Below are positions 8,530-18,055 of a DNA stretch of 64,000 bases, one piece after another (positions within the stretch are counted from its first letter, which is position 1; each line of letters opens with the position of its first letter). The notes beneath the pieces were generated by a model that saw only the letters and a program-made list of their open reading frames with translations, was not told the origin of the DNA and did not search any database. Location: positions 237,035 to 301,034 of the forward strand of contig NZ_JACSPQ010000001.1 of the NCBI RefSeq assembly GCF_014837055.1, written 5' to 3'. The position numbers and the translations under genes were made by a program. This DNA comes from Phocaeicola faecium (GTDB lineage Bacteria > Bacteroidota > Bacteroidia > Bacteroidales > Bacteroidaceae).

Positions 8530-10083
8530 ATGCAGGAAAAAATCATTATTCTTGATTTCGGCTCGCAGACTACACAGCTTATCGGGCGTAGGGTCCGCGA
8601 ACTGAACATGTATTGCGAGATTGTTCCCTACAACAAGTTCCCCCACGATGACCCGTCGGTAATCGGTGTAATTCTTTCGGGAAGTCCTTTCTCGGTGTAC
8701 GATGAGAAGGCTTTCAAGGTAGACCTTACCGGTATCCGCGGCAAATATCCCATCTTGGGCATTTGTTATGGCGCACAGTTCATGGCATATACCAACGGCG
8801 GTAAGGTAGAACCTGCCAATACACGCGAGTACGGACGTGCGCGGCTGACGAAATTCGACAACCAGAACCCGCTGTTGAAGGGTGTCCGTGAAAATTCGCA
8901 GGTATGGATGAGCCACGGAGATACCATCACTGCCGTTCCCGAAAACTTCGAGATTATCGCGTCGACCGACAAGGTTGCCGTAGCTGCTTATCAGGCAAAG
9001 GGAGAGAAATTATGGGGCGTACAGTTCCATCCCGAAGTATTTCATAGCGAAGACGGAACGCTGCTGCTGAAAAACTTCGTGGTTGACATCTGCGGAGGCA
9101 AACAAGACTGGAGTGCAGCTTCGTTCATCGAAACTACCGTGGCCGAACTGAAAGAACAGTTGGGCGACGACAAGGTGGTGTTGGGACTGAGCGGCGGTGT
9201 TGATTCATCGGTGGCTGCCGTGTTGCTGAACAAAGCTATCGGCAAGAATCTGACGTGTATCTTTGTCGACCACGGTATGTTGCGCAAAAACGAGTTTAAG
9301 AACGTACTCCATGACTATGAATGTTTGGGACTGAACGTGATAGGTGTAGACGCCAGCAGCAAGTTCTTTGCTGAACTGGCAGGAGTAACCGAACCCGAAC
9401 GCAAGCGTAAGATTATCGGTAAAGGGTTTATCGACGTATTCGATGAGGAAGCTCATAAGATTAAAGATGTGAAGTGGCTGGCTCAAGGAACCATTTATCC
9501 CGACTGCATCGAGTCTCTTTCCATTACCGGAACCGTAATCAAGAGCCATCATAACGTAGGCGGTCTGCCTGAAAAGATGAACCTGAAACTTTGCGAACCG
9601 TTGCGTTTGCTGTTTAAGGACGAAGTTCGCCGCGTAGGTCGCGAATTGGGGATGCCCGAACACCTGATAACCCGCCATCCGTTCCCCGGACCGGGATTGG
9701 CAGTGCGTATCTTGGGTGACATTACTCCCGAAAAAGTGCGCGTGCTTCAAGATGCCGACGATATTTTCATTCAAGGTCTGCGTGACTGGAAGGTGAAAGA
9801 TGCCGACGGAAACGAAACCTCGCTTTACCATCAGGTATGGCAGGCAGGAGTTATTCTGCTTCCGGTACAGAGCGTAGGCGTGATGGGCGACGAGCGTACC
9901 TACGAACGTGCGGTAGCTTTGCGTGCCGTAACCAGCACCGATGCCATGACTGCCGACTGGGCACACCTGCCTTACGAGTTTATGGCAAAAGTATCTAACG
10001 ATATTATCAATAAGGTGAAAGGCGTAAACCGCGTTTGCTATGACATTTCGTCAAAACCGCCTGCAACAATCGAGTGGGAATAA
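8530..10083 (+). CDS. guaA: GMP synthase (glutamine-hydrolysing)
   Basis: It aminates XMP to GMP using glutamine and ATP. The N-terminal class I amidotransferase begins [15 protein letters not shown] and has its nucleophile Cys in GICYGAQF, with the His-Pro-Glu of QFHPEV. The synthetase P-loop is LSGGVDSS near residue 222, followed by the dimerisation domain ending in PPATIEWE. The start at 8530 gives 517 aa, close to the family length. The longer frame from 8497 would begin inside the promoter. It is followed by a strong terminator. Confidence 0.97.
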   Translation: MQEKIIILDFGSQTTQLIGRRVRELNMYCEIVPYNKFPHDDPSVIGVILSGSPFSVYDEKAFKVDLTGIRGKYPILGICYGAQFMAYTNGGKVEPANTREYGRARLTKFDNQNPLLKGVRENSQVWMSHGDTITAVPENFEIIASTDKVAVAAYQAKGEKLWGVQFHPEVFHSEDGTLLLKNFVVDICGGKQDWSAASFIETTVAELKEQLGDDKVVLGLSGGVDSSVAAVLLNKAIGKNLTCIFVDHGMLRKNEFKNVLHDYECLGLNVIGVDASSKFFAELAGVTEPERKRKIIGKGFIDVFDEEAHKIKDVKWLAQGTIYPDCIESLSITGTVIKSHHNVGGLPEKMNLKLCEPLRLLFKDEVRRVGRELGMPEHLITRHPFPGPGLAVRILGDITPEKVRVLQDADDIFIQGLRDWKVKDADGNETSLYHQVWQAGVILLPVQSVGVMGDERTYERAVALRAVTSTDAMTADWAHLPYEFMAKVSNDIINKVKGVNRVCYDISSKPPATIEWE

Positions 10084-10107
10084 GATTAAGTTTTTATTTT
10101 ATATTAT

Positions 10108-10145
10108 CGGCATGTATCTGCGAGTGGGATACATGCCGTTTTTTT
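10108..10145 (+). terminator. guaA terminator
   Basis: A perfect 11-bp stem (10108-10118 with 10128-10138, 9-nt loop) followed by seven T residues. Confidence 0.9.
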
Positions 10146-10173
10146 GTAAAACGGGCGAGTAGGAATGAGGGTG

Positions 10174-10262
10174 AAAAACGCTACCGCTTGCGTTGTATAA
10201 CGGATGCGGTAGAACAAGAGAACGCAAGCCGATAGGCAGTCCGGTCTATCGGCTTGCGTTTC
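10174..10262. repeat. 22-bp-period box array, copy A
   Basis: Four 10-bp boxes at 10181, 10203, 10225 and 10247 are separated by exactly 12 bp: CTACCGCTTG, GATGCGGTAG, CAAGCCGATA, TATCGGCTTG. The array is flanked by AAAAACG and CGTTT. Boxes 3 and 4 are perfect reverse complements, and with adjoining bases they form a 15-bp stem with a 10-nt loop. It lies between the convergent guaA and ndk genes, where that hairpin could also serve as the ndk terminator. Confidence 0.8.
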
Positions 10263-10273
10263 AGGACTGATTT

Positions 10274-10750
10274 TTAGTCTGCCTGATACTCCTCTTCATA
10301 GTTCAGATACGGAAGCGCATTTAGCTTATAATCAAATATTTCTTCGGGTTTGAAGAAACGCGCCACTTCCACTTTCGCATTCTCCGGCGAATCGGAGGTA
10401 TGCACGATGTTTTCTTGTGCGCTGACGCTGTAATCGCCGCGGATTGTACCCGGAACGGCAACCCGTCCGTTTGTAGCTCCCGTCATCGAGCGGACTACCT
10501 GTACGGCATCTACTCCCTCAAAGCAGCAGGCAATGATGGGCGAAGCCATCATCGAATTTTTTATACGTTGAAAGAAAGGCTTGCCGGCAAGGTGGGCATA
10601 GTGTTCGTTCAGAATTTCGTCGGTAAGCTGCATCATTCTCATTCCGGCGAGACGTAAACCTTTGCGTTCGAAACGGTGGAGGATTTCTCCGATAAGTCCG
10701 CGCTGTACTGCGCTGGGCTTTAAAAGCACTAATGTTTTTTCAAGGCTCAT
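10274..10750 (-). CDS. ndk: Nucleoside diphosphate kinase
   Basis: It transfers phosphate from ATP to NDPs through a phosphohistidine. The start MSLEKTLVLLKPSAVQRG at 10750 gives 158 aa, and the longer frame reads into the promoter. The active-site His is in NIVHTSDSPENA. The protein is somewhat longer than E. coli Ndk (143 aa), with a C-terminal extension around FKPEEIFDYKLN and an insertion before the active site. Monocistronic by context. Confidence 0.95.
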   Translation of the reverse strand: MSLEKTLVLLKPSAVQRGLIGEILHRFERKGLRLAGMRMMQLTDEILNEHYAHLAGKPFFQRIKNSMMASPIIACCFEGVDAVQVVRSMTGATNGRVAVPGTIRGDYSVSAQENIVHTSDSPENAKVEVARFFKPEEIFDYKLNALPYLNYEEEYQAD

Positions 10751-10804
10751 AGTTGTATAAATTAGTAAGGTTGATACAAAAGAAATTGTTGGATTATCTG
10801 TTTT

Positions 10805-10812
10805 CAAATATA
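10805..10812 (-). promoter_or_regulatory. -7 element for ndk
   Basis: Reads TATATTTG on the minus strand, about 55 nt before the ndk ATG. It lies near the start of the over-long frame, supporting the downstream start. Confidence 0.5.
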
Positions 10813-11048
10813 CGCTTTATATTTTTAAAAACGCTATCTTTCAGTAATTTTCTTTTCCACTGCTTGCCTGAACAGGTCGGTTTGTGGTGTTTGCCCGGTT
10901 CTTTTCCGGACATGAGCCAAACCATGCAACTCCCTGTCGGGGAGAGTGGCAACTGTAAGATTTACAGTGTTATATAAATTCATTCTATATAAAGCCCGTA
11001 AGAGAAAGAAAATAGGGAGCGGAAGAAACAAGTAATTTTCAATCCTGC

Positions 11049-11056
11049 TATATTTG
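11049..11056 (+). promoter_or_regulatory. -7 element for the polyferredoxin operon
   Basis: TATATTTG, 24 nt before the ATG at 11080. The -33 region shows no TTTG. Confidence 0.5.
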
Positions 11057-11079
11057 TTCAGAGAAATTTAAAAATAGCT

Positions 11080-12576
11080 ATGTTACGTAAAATCAGACAG
11101 ACACTCGCCATTGTGTTTTTTGCGATGGTTACGCTTTTGTTCCTTGACTTTACCGGTACGCTGCATGTTTGGTTTGGCTGGATGGCTGAAATCCAGTTCC
11201 TTCCCGCACTACTTGCTTTGAATATTGGTGTTGTGGTTTTCCTCTTGTTGCTCACTTTATTATTCGGCCGTATTTATTGTTCCATTATCTGTCCGCTGGG
11301 AGTTTTCCAAGACGTAGTTTCTTGGATCAGCGGAAAGCGGAAAGGGAAAAAACATCGTTTTGCGTATTCACCGGCACTCACGTGGTTGCGTTACGCAGTA
11401 TTGGTGTTGTTTGTAATAGCTTGTATAGCCGGAATCAATTCTTTTGTGGCACTGCTTGCTCCGTACAGTTCTTACGGGCGCATGGCTTCCAATCTGTTTG
11501 CTCCGCTTTGGCAATGGGGGAATAATGTTTTAGCATATTTGGCTGAGCGTGTGGGCAGTTATGCTTTTTACGAAACAGAGGTCTGGATAAAAAGTCTTCC
11601 TACTTTCATTCTTGCTCTTATAACGTTTGTTGTAATAGGGGTGTTGGCTTGGCATAACGGACGCACATATTGTAATACCGTTTGCCCGGTAGGAACGTTG
11701 TTGGGTGTGGTATCCCGCTTTTCGCTCTATCGTCCGGTCATTGATGTGGAGCAGTGTAAAAACTGCCGGTTGTGTGCGAAAAAGTGTAAATCAGCCTGTA
11801 TTGACCTTGAAAAACACCAGATAGATTATAGTCGTTGCGTGACGTGTATGGATTGCTTGGATGCTTGCAAGCACGGTGCAATACATTACGAGAACCGTTT
11901 TCGGCAAGAAAGAGAGACGAATACGGGTAATTCTAAAGAAGCATCCGACTCTTCCCGCCGTTCGTTTCTTACGCTGGCGGCAACGCTTACGGTAGGTTCA
12001 GTGCTGAAGGCGCAGGAAAAGAAAGTAGATGGGGGATTGGCGCCGATTATTGATAAAAAGAAACCGGAGCGGCAGACACCGATATTGCCTCCGGGAGCAG
12101 GAGACAAGCGGCATTTTGCGCAGCATTGTACTGCCTGCCAACTTTGTGTTTCCGAATGTCCGAACGGCGTGTTGCGTCCTTCTGCCAACCTGACCACGTT
12201 CATGCAGCCCCAAATGTCTTACGAGCGCGGTTACTGTCGTCCGGAGTGTATGCGTTGTGCCGAAGTCTGTCCTACGGGGGCCATCAGTCTGAACACACTG
12301 GCAGATAAAGTTTCTACCCAAGTGGGACATGCGGTGTTTGTAAAAGAGCTTTGCGTGGTGCAGCGCGACGGAGTATCGTGCGGAAACTGTGCGCGCCATT
12401 GTCCCACAGGTTCGATACAGATGGTTGCCGAAAATCCCGACGACCCGGAATCGCCCCGATATCCGGTGGTAAATGTTGAGACGTGTATCGGCTGTGGAGC
12501 GTGTGAAAACTTGTGTCCGTCTCGTCCGTACAGTGCCATTTATGTAGAAGGTCACGAAAGACAACGTTTGGTTTAA
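11080..12576 (+). CDS. Membrane polyferredoxin, apparent NapH-NapG-type fusion
   Basis: A 498-aa iron-sulfur membrane protein. The first ~215 residues resemble NapH: four hydrophobic segments and two CxxxCP motifs (YCSIICP at Cys67/Cys71, YCNTVCP at Cys198/Cys202). Two 4Fe-4S motifs follow (Cys226/229/232/236 and Cys253/256/259/263). Residues 292-312 form a second Tat-like signal (SRRSFL plus a hydrophobic run), and then come further ferredoxin motifs (HCTACQLCVSECPNG, CMRCAEVCPTG, CGNCARHCPTG, CIGCGACENLCPS). The C-terminal half therefore resembles the periplasmic ferredoxin NapG. It probably moves electrons across the membrane to the adjacent aldo/keto reductase. The donor is unknown. Confidence 0.85.
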   Translation: MLRKIRQTLAIVFFAMVTLLFLDFTGTLHVWFGWMAEIQFLPALLALNIGVVVFLLLLTLLFGRIYCSIICPLGVFQDVVSWISGKRKGKKHRFAYSPALTWLRYAVLVLFVIACIAGINSFVALLAPYSSYGRMASNLFAPLWQWGNNVLAYLAERVGSYAFYETEVWIKSLPTFILALITFVVIGVLAWHNGRTYCNTVCPVGTLLGVVSRFSLYRPVIDVEQCKNCRLCAKKCKSACIDLEKHQIDYSRCVTCMDCLDACKHGAIHYENRFRQERETNTGNSKEASDSSRRSFLTLAATLTVGSVLKAQEKKVDGGLAPIIDKKKPERQTPILPPGAGDKRHFAQHCTACQLCVSECPNGVLRPSANLTTFMQPQMSYERGYCRPECMRCAEVCPTGAISLNTLADKVSTQVGHAVFVKELCVVQRDGVSCGNCARHCPTGSIQMVAENPDDPESPRYPVVNVETCIGCGACENLCPSRPYSAIYVEGHERQRLV

Positions 12577-12596
12577 AATGTTAATGAAAATGATTT

Positions 12597-13973
12597 ATGG
12601 AGAAGAATAATAACCCGATAAACCGCAGAAAGTTTATCAAGATAGTAGGCATCAGTACGGCTGCATTGAGCGGGGTGTTGCCGGGATGTACTTCTGAGAA
12701 AAAAGAAACAGCGGGAAACAGTTCCGCTCCTCAGGCGAGCGGGGAAATGACGTATCGCACGGCTGCATGTGGCGATAAAGTTTCGCTGTTAGGATATGGC
12801 TGTATGCGCTGGCCTACGCTTCCTTCGCCTGCTCAAGACGGAAATGTTATCGATCAAGCGGCTGTAAACGACTTGGTGGACTATGCCATCGCTCACGGCG
12901 TGACTTACTTTGACACGTCGCCGGTTTACATGCAGGGATGGTCGGAAAAGTCGACCGGAATCGCCTTGAAACGTCATCCGCGCGAAAAGTGGCAGATAGC
13001 CACCAAACTGTCGAACTTCTCGAACTACACGCGCGAAAATTCGATAGCAATGTATAAGAAGTCGTTTGAAGATTTGCAGGTCGATTACATTGATTATTAC
13101 TTGCTGCACTCCATCGGCAACGGAGGCATCGAGACTTTCCGCGGACGCTACATTGATAATGGCATGATAGACTACCTGATGGAAGAACGCAAGGCAGGAC
13201 GTATCCGCAATTTGGGCTTTTCATTTCATGGGACGCAGGCGGTTTTCGATGAGGTTTTGGCAATGTACGACAAAGTGCATTGGGACTTCGTTCAGATTCA
13301 GTTGAACTATTCCGACTGGCGACATGCCACGGGAAGCAACGTAAATGCCGAATACCTTTACGGGGAATTGGAAAAGCGTAACATCCAAGCCATTATCATG
13401 GAACCGCTGTTGGGCGGACGACTGTCGAAACTGCCCGAACATATTATCGCGCGGTTAAAACAGCGCCGTCCGGAAGATAGTGTTGCGTCGTGGGCATTTC
13501 GTTTTGCCGGTTCGCCGGAAAAGGTGCTTACCGTATTAAGCGGGATGACCTATAAAGAGCATCTGATAGACAACCTGCGTACATATTCGCCTTTGATTCC
13601 GTTGTCGGACGAAGATTATAAGTTCTTGGAAGAAACCGCCCAGCTGATTATGAAATATCCTACCGTGCCGTGTAACGACTGTAAGTATTGTATGCCTTGT
13701 CCGTATGGCATTGATATTCCGGGGGTATTGTTGCATTATAATAAATGTGTGAACGAAGGAAACATACCCAAAAGCCGGCAGGATGAGAATTATCGGCAGG
13801 CGCGCCGTGCGTTTTTGGTAGGGTACGACCGGAGTGTTCCTAAGCTGCGTCAGGCAAGCCACTGCATCGGTTGTGAAACGTGTAATCCACATTGTCCTCA
13901 GAGTATTGATATCCCGAAAGAGCTTCATCGCATCGACGCATTTGTAGAACAGTTGAAGCAGGAAACTCTTTGA
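12597..13973 (+). CDS. Tat-exported aldo/keto reductase lipoprotein with ferredoxin tail
   Basis: The N-terminus has a twin-arginine motif (NRRKFIK, Arg10-Arg11) followed by a hydrophobic run and a lipobox (LPGC, Cys31). This predicts export in folded form and lipid anchoring. Residues ~50-350 are an aldo/keto reductase domain (LGYGCMRWP, TYFDTSPVYMQGWSE, YIDYYLLHS). The C-terminus adds two 4Fe-4S-type motifs (CNDCKYCMPCPYGIDIP and CIGCETCNPHCPQSIDIP). It lies 20 nt after the polyferredoxin gene, so the pair probably forms one periplasmic redox system. Substrate unknown. Confidence 0.87.
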   Translation: MEKNNNPINRRKFIKIVGISTAALSGVLPGCTSEKKETAGNSSAPQASGEMTYRTAACGDKVSLLGYGCMRWPTLPSPAQDGNVIDQAAVNDLVDYAIAHGVTYFDTSPVYMQGWSEKSTGIALKRHPREKWQIATKLSNFSNYTRENSIAMYKKSFEDLQVDYIDYYLLHSIGNGGIETFRGRYIDNGMIDYLMEERKAGRIRNLGFSFHGTQAVFDEVLAMYDKVHWDFVQIQLNYSDWRHATGSNVNAEYLYGELEKRNIQAIIMEPLLGGRLSKLPEHIIARLKQRRPEDSVASWAFRFAGSPEKVLTVLSGMTYKEHLIDNLRTYSPLIPLSDEDYKFLEETAQLIMKYPTVPCNDCKYCMPCPYGIDIPGVLLHYNKCVNEGNIPKSRQDENYRQARRAFLVGYDRSVPKLRQASHCIGCETCNPHCPQSIDIPKELHRIDAFVEQLKQETL

Positions 13974-13992
13974 CGGCGGGGAAGGTTGAAAT

Positions 13993-14047
13993 AAAAAATG
14001 CTGCCCATACTGTCAGCGATTACTGGCGGTATGGGTAGCATTTTTTT
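13993..14047. terminator. Bidirectional terminator
   Basis: A stem of about 16 bp (AAATGCTGCCCATAC with GTATGGGTAGCATTT, one G-U) has an A-run before it and a T-run after it, so it works on both strands. It separates the convergent 13973 and 14064 gene ends. The arms resemble the boxes of the 22-bp arrays but are 28 bp apart. Confidence 0.85.
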
Positions 14048-14063
14048 GCCGATGCCGGCGGAA

Positions 14064-15050
14064 TTATAATTTATTCAGTATCTTATCCATTACCCAGTTG
14101 GTAGGTGTGGCACTGATACCGTCGCATGTGCAGATCGCTTTCCCTTGCAGGTGCTCTACGACCGCCTGAATAAGCGGAAGCTGTACGTGGGGAGGATTCG
14201 GCGGAAGAATCTCTTCGCGTCCCCGTTCGGTATGAAGTCCGATAGGCTCGTACGTAAATACCGAGAAACAGAGCATTCCCTTATCGCCGATAATCTCAAT
14301 ACGGTCTTCTTTCGCCGATTCGTGTGCAACGAAACACCACGACCCGGAACCCGGCAATCCGGACTCGAACTTGAAGCAGGCACTGATGGTATCCTCCGCT
14401 TCGTAAAGTCCGCCCCGGTTGCTCTTATAACCTTCAGCCTCCAAAATACATCCGAACATGTCCTGTAAGAGGTCGAGCTGATGAGGAGCAAGGTCGTAGA
14501 AATACCCTCCTCCGGCAATGTCCGGTTGTACACGCCACGGCAAATTCTTGGAATTATAATCCAAATTACGCGGCGGCTGGGCAAAACGGATTTGGATATT
14601 GATAACGTTTCCTATCTCTCCTTCTTCAACTAATTGACGCACCTTCTGAAAATAAGGAAGATACCGGCGGTAATATGCCACGAAACAGGGAACGCCCGTT
14701 TCGCGTGAGATGCGGTTGATACGGGCACAGTCCTCGTAGCTGGCAGCCATTGGCTTTTCTATGTAAACGGGTTTGCCCGCTTTCATGGCCATGATAGCAA
14801 ACGTAGCGTGCGAAGACGGAGGAGTAGCTATGTATATGGCGTTTACATCCTCATCGCCTATCAGTTCTTGAGCATCGGTGTACCAGCGCGGTATGTGATG
14901 GCGCATGGCATACGACTTGACTTTTTCTTCGTCGCGGCTCATAACGGCAACCACTTCCGAACCTTCAATCATATTAAATGCCGGGCCGCTTTTCTTTTCG
15001 GTTACTTCACCACAACCGATGAATCCCCATTTTACTTTATCTAATTTCAT
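14064..15050 (-). CDS. Gfo/Idh/MocA-family NAD(P)-dependent oxidoreductase
   Basis: A 328-aa sugar-type dehydrogenase of unknown substrate. The N-terminal Rossmann motif is GFIGCGEVTEKKSGPAF and the family EKP motif is YIEKPMA near residue 95. The catalytic-domain segment GGGYFYDLAPHQLD lies near residue 185. Its start overlaps the stop of the upstream solute-binding protein by 4 nt on the same strand, so the two are coupled. Confidence 0.88.
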   Translation of the reverse strand: MKLDKVKWGFIGCGEVTEKKSGPAFNMIEGSEVVAVMSRDEEKVKSYAMRHHIPRWYTDAQELIGDEDVNAIYIATPPSSHATFAIMAMKAGKPVYIEKPMAASYEDCARINRISRETGVPCFVAYYRRYLPYFQKVRQLVEEGEIGNVINIQIRFAQPPRNLDYNSKNLPWRVQPDIAGGGYFYDLAPHQLDLLQDMFGCILEAEGYKSNRGGLYEAEDTISACFKFESGLPGSGSWCFVAHESAKEDRIEIIGDKGMLCFSVFTYEPIGLHTERGREEILPPNPPHVQLPLIQAVVEHLQGKAICTCDGISATPTNWVMDKILNKL

Positions 15051-15865
15051 CTGAAGTATTTTTTATAGAGTTTGTGATATTTGTCGCTTTTCATGAATCC
15101 ATCCAGCCAGACGTTCAGCGTATCTCTGAGCGCAGGCGAATGCTTGTTTACGCCCCACGCATAAAACTGGGTGAAACTGATGTCGGTATCTATATCCAAG
15201 TTGGGATAGTTGTCGATGGAAGCCCGTACGATGTTTTCATCGCATACGGCATAGTCGATATCCCCTCCTGCCACCATCGCAATCAGTTGCTCAGCCCCGT
15301 ATAAATCCACTTCACGGATATAGATGGTATCTGCTATTTCATTGATCAGATTATGGATGCGTAATAGTGAAGGGGAGTTCTTGATAACATGCAACGTTTT
15401 GTTGGCAAGGTCGAGCTGGCTTCGGATATACAGACTGTCGGTTTCAGAGCTCGGTTTGCGTTGCACCAGTACCTGTTTTCCCAATAATAGGGTATGAGTA
15501 AAAAGCAGTGAGTCTTTCAGACGGGTGGTAACTGCCGTTTCGGTGGCAAGAATGTCATATCGCCCTTCGGTAATGCCTTCCAGTCGTTTTTCAAAACTCA
15601 TTTCAGGTGTAAGCTCCAAACGCAAGTTCTGGTCTTTGGCAAACTCATTCAGCAGCTCATAGTCGAATCCCTGAACCGTATCGTTACTTGCGTAGTAACT
15701 TACGGCATTGTATTCCGTTACGGCACGCAATACGCCCGATTCTGCAATGGCGGGGTAATCTCTTGGTTCATAGGTTGGGAGTGTTTCCTCTCTCGAATTG
15801 AACACAATGATTCCTATTGCGAGAACAATGCCTATACAGGCGTAACGGAACAGTTGTTTTTTCAT
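15047..15865 (-). CDS. Solute-binding (SBP family 3 / MltF N-domain-like) protein
   Basis: A 272-aa envelope protein with a single N-terminal hydrophobic segment (about residues 5-20). A periplasmic-binding fold of the family-3 type follows (GVLRAVTEYNAVSYY, FDYELLNEFAKDQNL, GRYDILATETAVTTR). This N-domain is also found in the lytic transglycosylase MltF, but no transglycosylase domain follows. I start at the ATG at 15865, since the longer frame begins with TTG. No transporter permease is nearby, so a ligand-sensing or adaptor role is as likely as import. Confidence 0.8.
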   Translation of the reverse strand: MKKQLFRYACIGIVLAIGIIVFNSREETLPTYEPRDYPAIAESGVLRAVTEYNAVSYYASNDTVQGFDYELLNEFAKDQNLRLELTPEMSFEKRLEGITEGRYDILATETAVTTRLKDSLLFTHTLLLGKQVLVQRKPSSETDSLYIRSQLDLANKTLHVIKNSPSLLRIHNLINEIADTIYIREVDLYGAEQLIAMVAGGDIDYAVCDENIVRASIDNYPNLDIDTDISFTQFYAWGVNKHSPALRDTLNVWLDGFMKSDKYHKLYKKYFR

Positions 15866-15942
15866 AAGCAATTCAATAAGATTAATAATATCAAGTCAAC
15901 CGAGCCGCAATGGAAGCTATGTCACGCTTCTTTAAAAGAACA

Positions 15943-18048
15943 TCAGTCAAAGAAGTTCCACGACAAGCCAAGTTTCAGGATGCGCGGATTAAGCGGGTAG
16001 TGCGGAGCAAGGAAGTAACCGTTTCCTCCTGTTCCCTGTACCAAATTATACATCTGAACAAAAATGCGCGTACGCTTTAAGTGAAGGTTTATGTATCCGT
16101 TAACCAATGGATATCCGCCCACTTTATAACGTGTTTCCGGGTTTTGCAGATAGAATTGTCCGATGGCAGGAGCATAATCGGGGGCATAATACTCTGTGAA
16201 GTAACGAATATCGGCACCCATTTCGATGCTTAACACCTTCTTAGCCAGTCCGAACTTAAGATAAAGATTGTGGTATAAAGTCAGTTTGGGTAAAGGCAGT
16301 ATGTCTTGATTGCTCGAAGTCTGGTACGTAACCTCATTGTCAAGATGGAGTATACCTAATTTGAAATCCTGACGCAAAGAGGCACTGAACACTTGAATAC
16401 TTCCTGAGTGCTGACGGACAGCCACGTTGTTTTTATAGCTGGTTGTAGCAGTTTCTCCTTCGCCCGTAGTATAACCTACCGAAGCATTATCTAAATACGT
16501 ATAGTTCGTAATATTTTCTACTCCGGCTTTTAATCGGGTACGCCAACGGTCAATGCTGAACTGTCCTTCGATGCGAGTACGCATGATTTTCGAAAGGTCT
16601 TCGTTATCCCACCAATAATGTTTGGAGTGGAAATGCCGATAATAAAATACCGGATTCAGGTTTTTAATGTATGCGTTAGCCTCTAAGCGTACCGTGTCAT
16701 TGAATAATCGGAAGTTCAAGTCGCCCCGGCCTTCTATACTGAACTGGCCTGCATCTTCGCCTATCAGGGCTACCTCTCCCAATACGTTGTAATGGAATGT
16801 TTTCCCTTGTTCTTTTATAAGCTGTCCACCCACCGAAAGAATGTTTTCTTTATGGTCGGTAAGAATTCGCCTTCTCGCTGTTCCGTCAAGCGTATCAGTC
16901 AGTGTAAAGCGTCGGTGTTCGAAACTCATAAAAGCCGTAAGTCCCGCTTTGGCCCATTTGTTGAATCCTTCCCGCAAAGATATTCCGACTGTATTTTTTA
17001 TAGAGAAATGTTTGGTAATGTCGGTAGAGTCATTGCCCAGATAGTTATGTTCAAAGTATTCCTGATTTTGATTGGTATCGTATGAAATGTACTTACGGCG
17101 GTTGATGTCGACTTTTAGCGTATGTATAAAGCTCGTAACAGGAACAAATACGGTTTTTGTGATTGTATCGTTTTCCTCTGTTACATCGCGATAGAAACCT
17201 AAGTTATAGCGGTGAGTTAGAAACGCATGATACCCTGTATTGTTATTCCATACATCCGAGAGGTTTACAGGCATGTCGTATGTATTATACGTTCTTCCGC
17301 CTTCCGCCATTCCTATGGGGTCGGTGATGTAACGGTCGTCTGTGATACCACCGTTTTCTGCAACTTTTAAGTTTTCATTGATAAAATTAAAGTGCATGTC
17401 GTACTTGTCTCCCCGATAATAGGCAAAAAGATTCCCGTTGAAGAGAGCGGTCGACTGGTTCATGTATTTCCCTCGCCCGTAAGTATAGTCAATATCGAAC
17501 CCGAATCCCAAACGCTTGGTGGCATTTACGGCGAAATATGCCTTGAAACGTTCCTCTCCGTACCGTCCGTCTCCCTGTTTGTAATAGGTAAGATTGGTAA
17601 AAGGCGATTTTGTATTCGTGTATATTACATCTTGCGAACGGCGTACAGTGAAATCGTAAGGGTCGGTAAAGAAAAACTGGCTGGCTTCCCTTCTTTCGAA
17701 AAATACATGGGAGATACGCGGCGCTCCTAAGTTTCCTAAATAAGTGTAATGTCCTGTGGGGCCTCCTGTATCGTTTGTATTTTGAAAATTATGTTGTAAC
17801 GTATCCACCGGAACTTGGGTTATCGTACCTAACCGGTCATCTACCGTCCACGAAAAGAGTCCGATAGGGATGGTGCTTGCGTCTATTACGGCTGTCGTAT
17901 CGATAGGATTACCGTTACGGTCGTACCGGTTTGCGTCCAACCCGGAAGCCGAAGTACCGAATTGGCTGTATTGGTTAGATATGTTGGTTTGGGCGTATAT
18001 ACTCCCACATAATAAGAGGGATAACGCAACAAGAAGTATCTTTTTCAT
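15943..18048 (-). CDS. Putative outer-membrane porin (Porin_10 type)
   Basis: A 701-aa outer-membrane beta-barrel protein. A signal peptide (MKKILLVALSLLLCGSIYA) is followed by long stretches of alternating aromatic and polar residues typical of barrel strands. The C-terminus ends LGLSWNFFD, an aromatic-rich final strand. It resembles the 'putative porin' family common in Bacteroidota. The promoter lies only 7 nt before the ATG, so the mRNA may be nearly leaderless. The VOR operon terminator lies just upstream. Substrate unknown. Confidence 0.85.
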   Translation of the reverse strand: MKKILLVALSLLLCGSIYAQTNISNQYSQFGTSASGLDANRYDRNGNPIDTTAVIDASTIPIGLFSWTVDDRLGTITQVPVDTLQHNFQNTNDTGGPTGHYTYLGNLGAPRISHVFFERREASQFFFTDPYDFTVRRSQDVIYTNTKSPFTNLTYYKQGDGRYGEERFKAYFAVNATKRLGFGFDIDYTYGRGKYMNQSTALFNGNLFAYYRGDKYDMHFNFINENLKVAENGGITDDRYITDPIGMAEGGRTYNTYDMPVNLSDVWNNNTGYHAFLTHRYNLGFYRDVTEENDTITKTVFVPVTSFIHTLKVDINRRKYISYDTNQNQEYFEHNYLGNDSTDITKHFSIKNTVGISLREGFNKWAKAGLTAFMSFEHRRFTLTDTLDGTARRRILTDHKENILSVGGQLIKEQGKTFHYNVLGEVALIGEDAGQFSIEGRGDLNFRLFNDTVRLEANAYIKNLNPVFYYRHFHSKHYWWDNEDLSKIMRTRIEGQFSIDRWRTRLKAGVENITNYTYLDNASVGYTTGEGETATTSYKNNVAVRQHSGSIQVFSASLRQDFKLGILHLDNEVTYQTSSNQDILPLPKLTLYHNLYLKFGLAKKVLSIEMGADIRYFTEYYAPDYAPAIGQFYLQNPETRYKVGGYPLVNGYINLHLKRTRIFVQMYNLVQGTGGNGYFLAPHYPLNPRILKLGLSWNFFD

Positions 18049-18055
18049 AATGCGG

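Larger units (their letters stand above)
10751..11079. other. Divergent intergenic region ndk / polyferredoxin
   Basis: It contains a minus-strand -7 element TATATTTG (10805-10812) for ndk and a plus-strand TATATTTG (11049-11056) for the polyferredoxin gene. Neither has a clear -33 TTTG. The 64-74-codon frames in between show no coding character. Confidence 0.55.

Noticed and set aside
10834..10880. Box array start in the ndk upstream region
   Set aside because: AAAAACG is followed by CTATCTTTCA, but no box-like decamer appears 22 or 44 bp further on.
13993..14047. A further member of the 22-bp box-array family
   Set aside because: The arms resemble the boxes but are 28 bp apart and only two are present. 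It is better explained as a bidirectional terminator.
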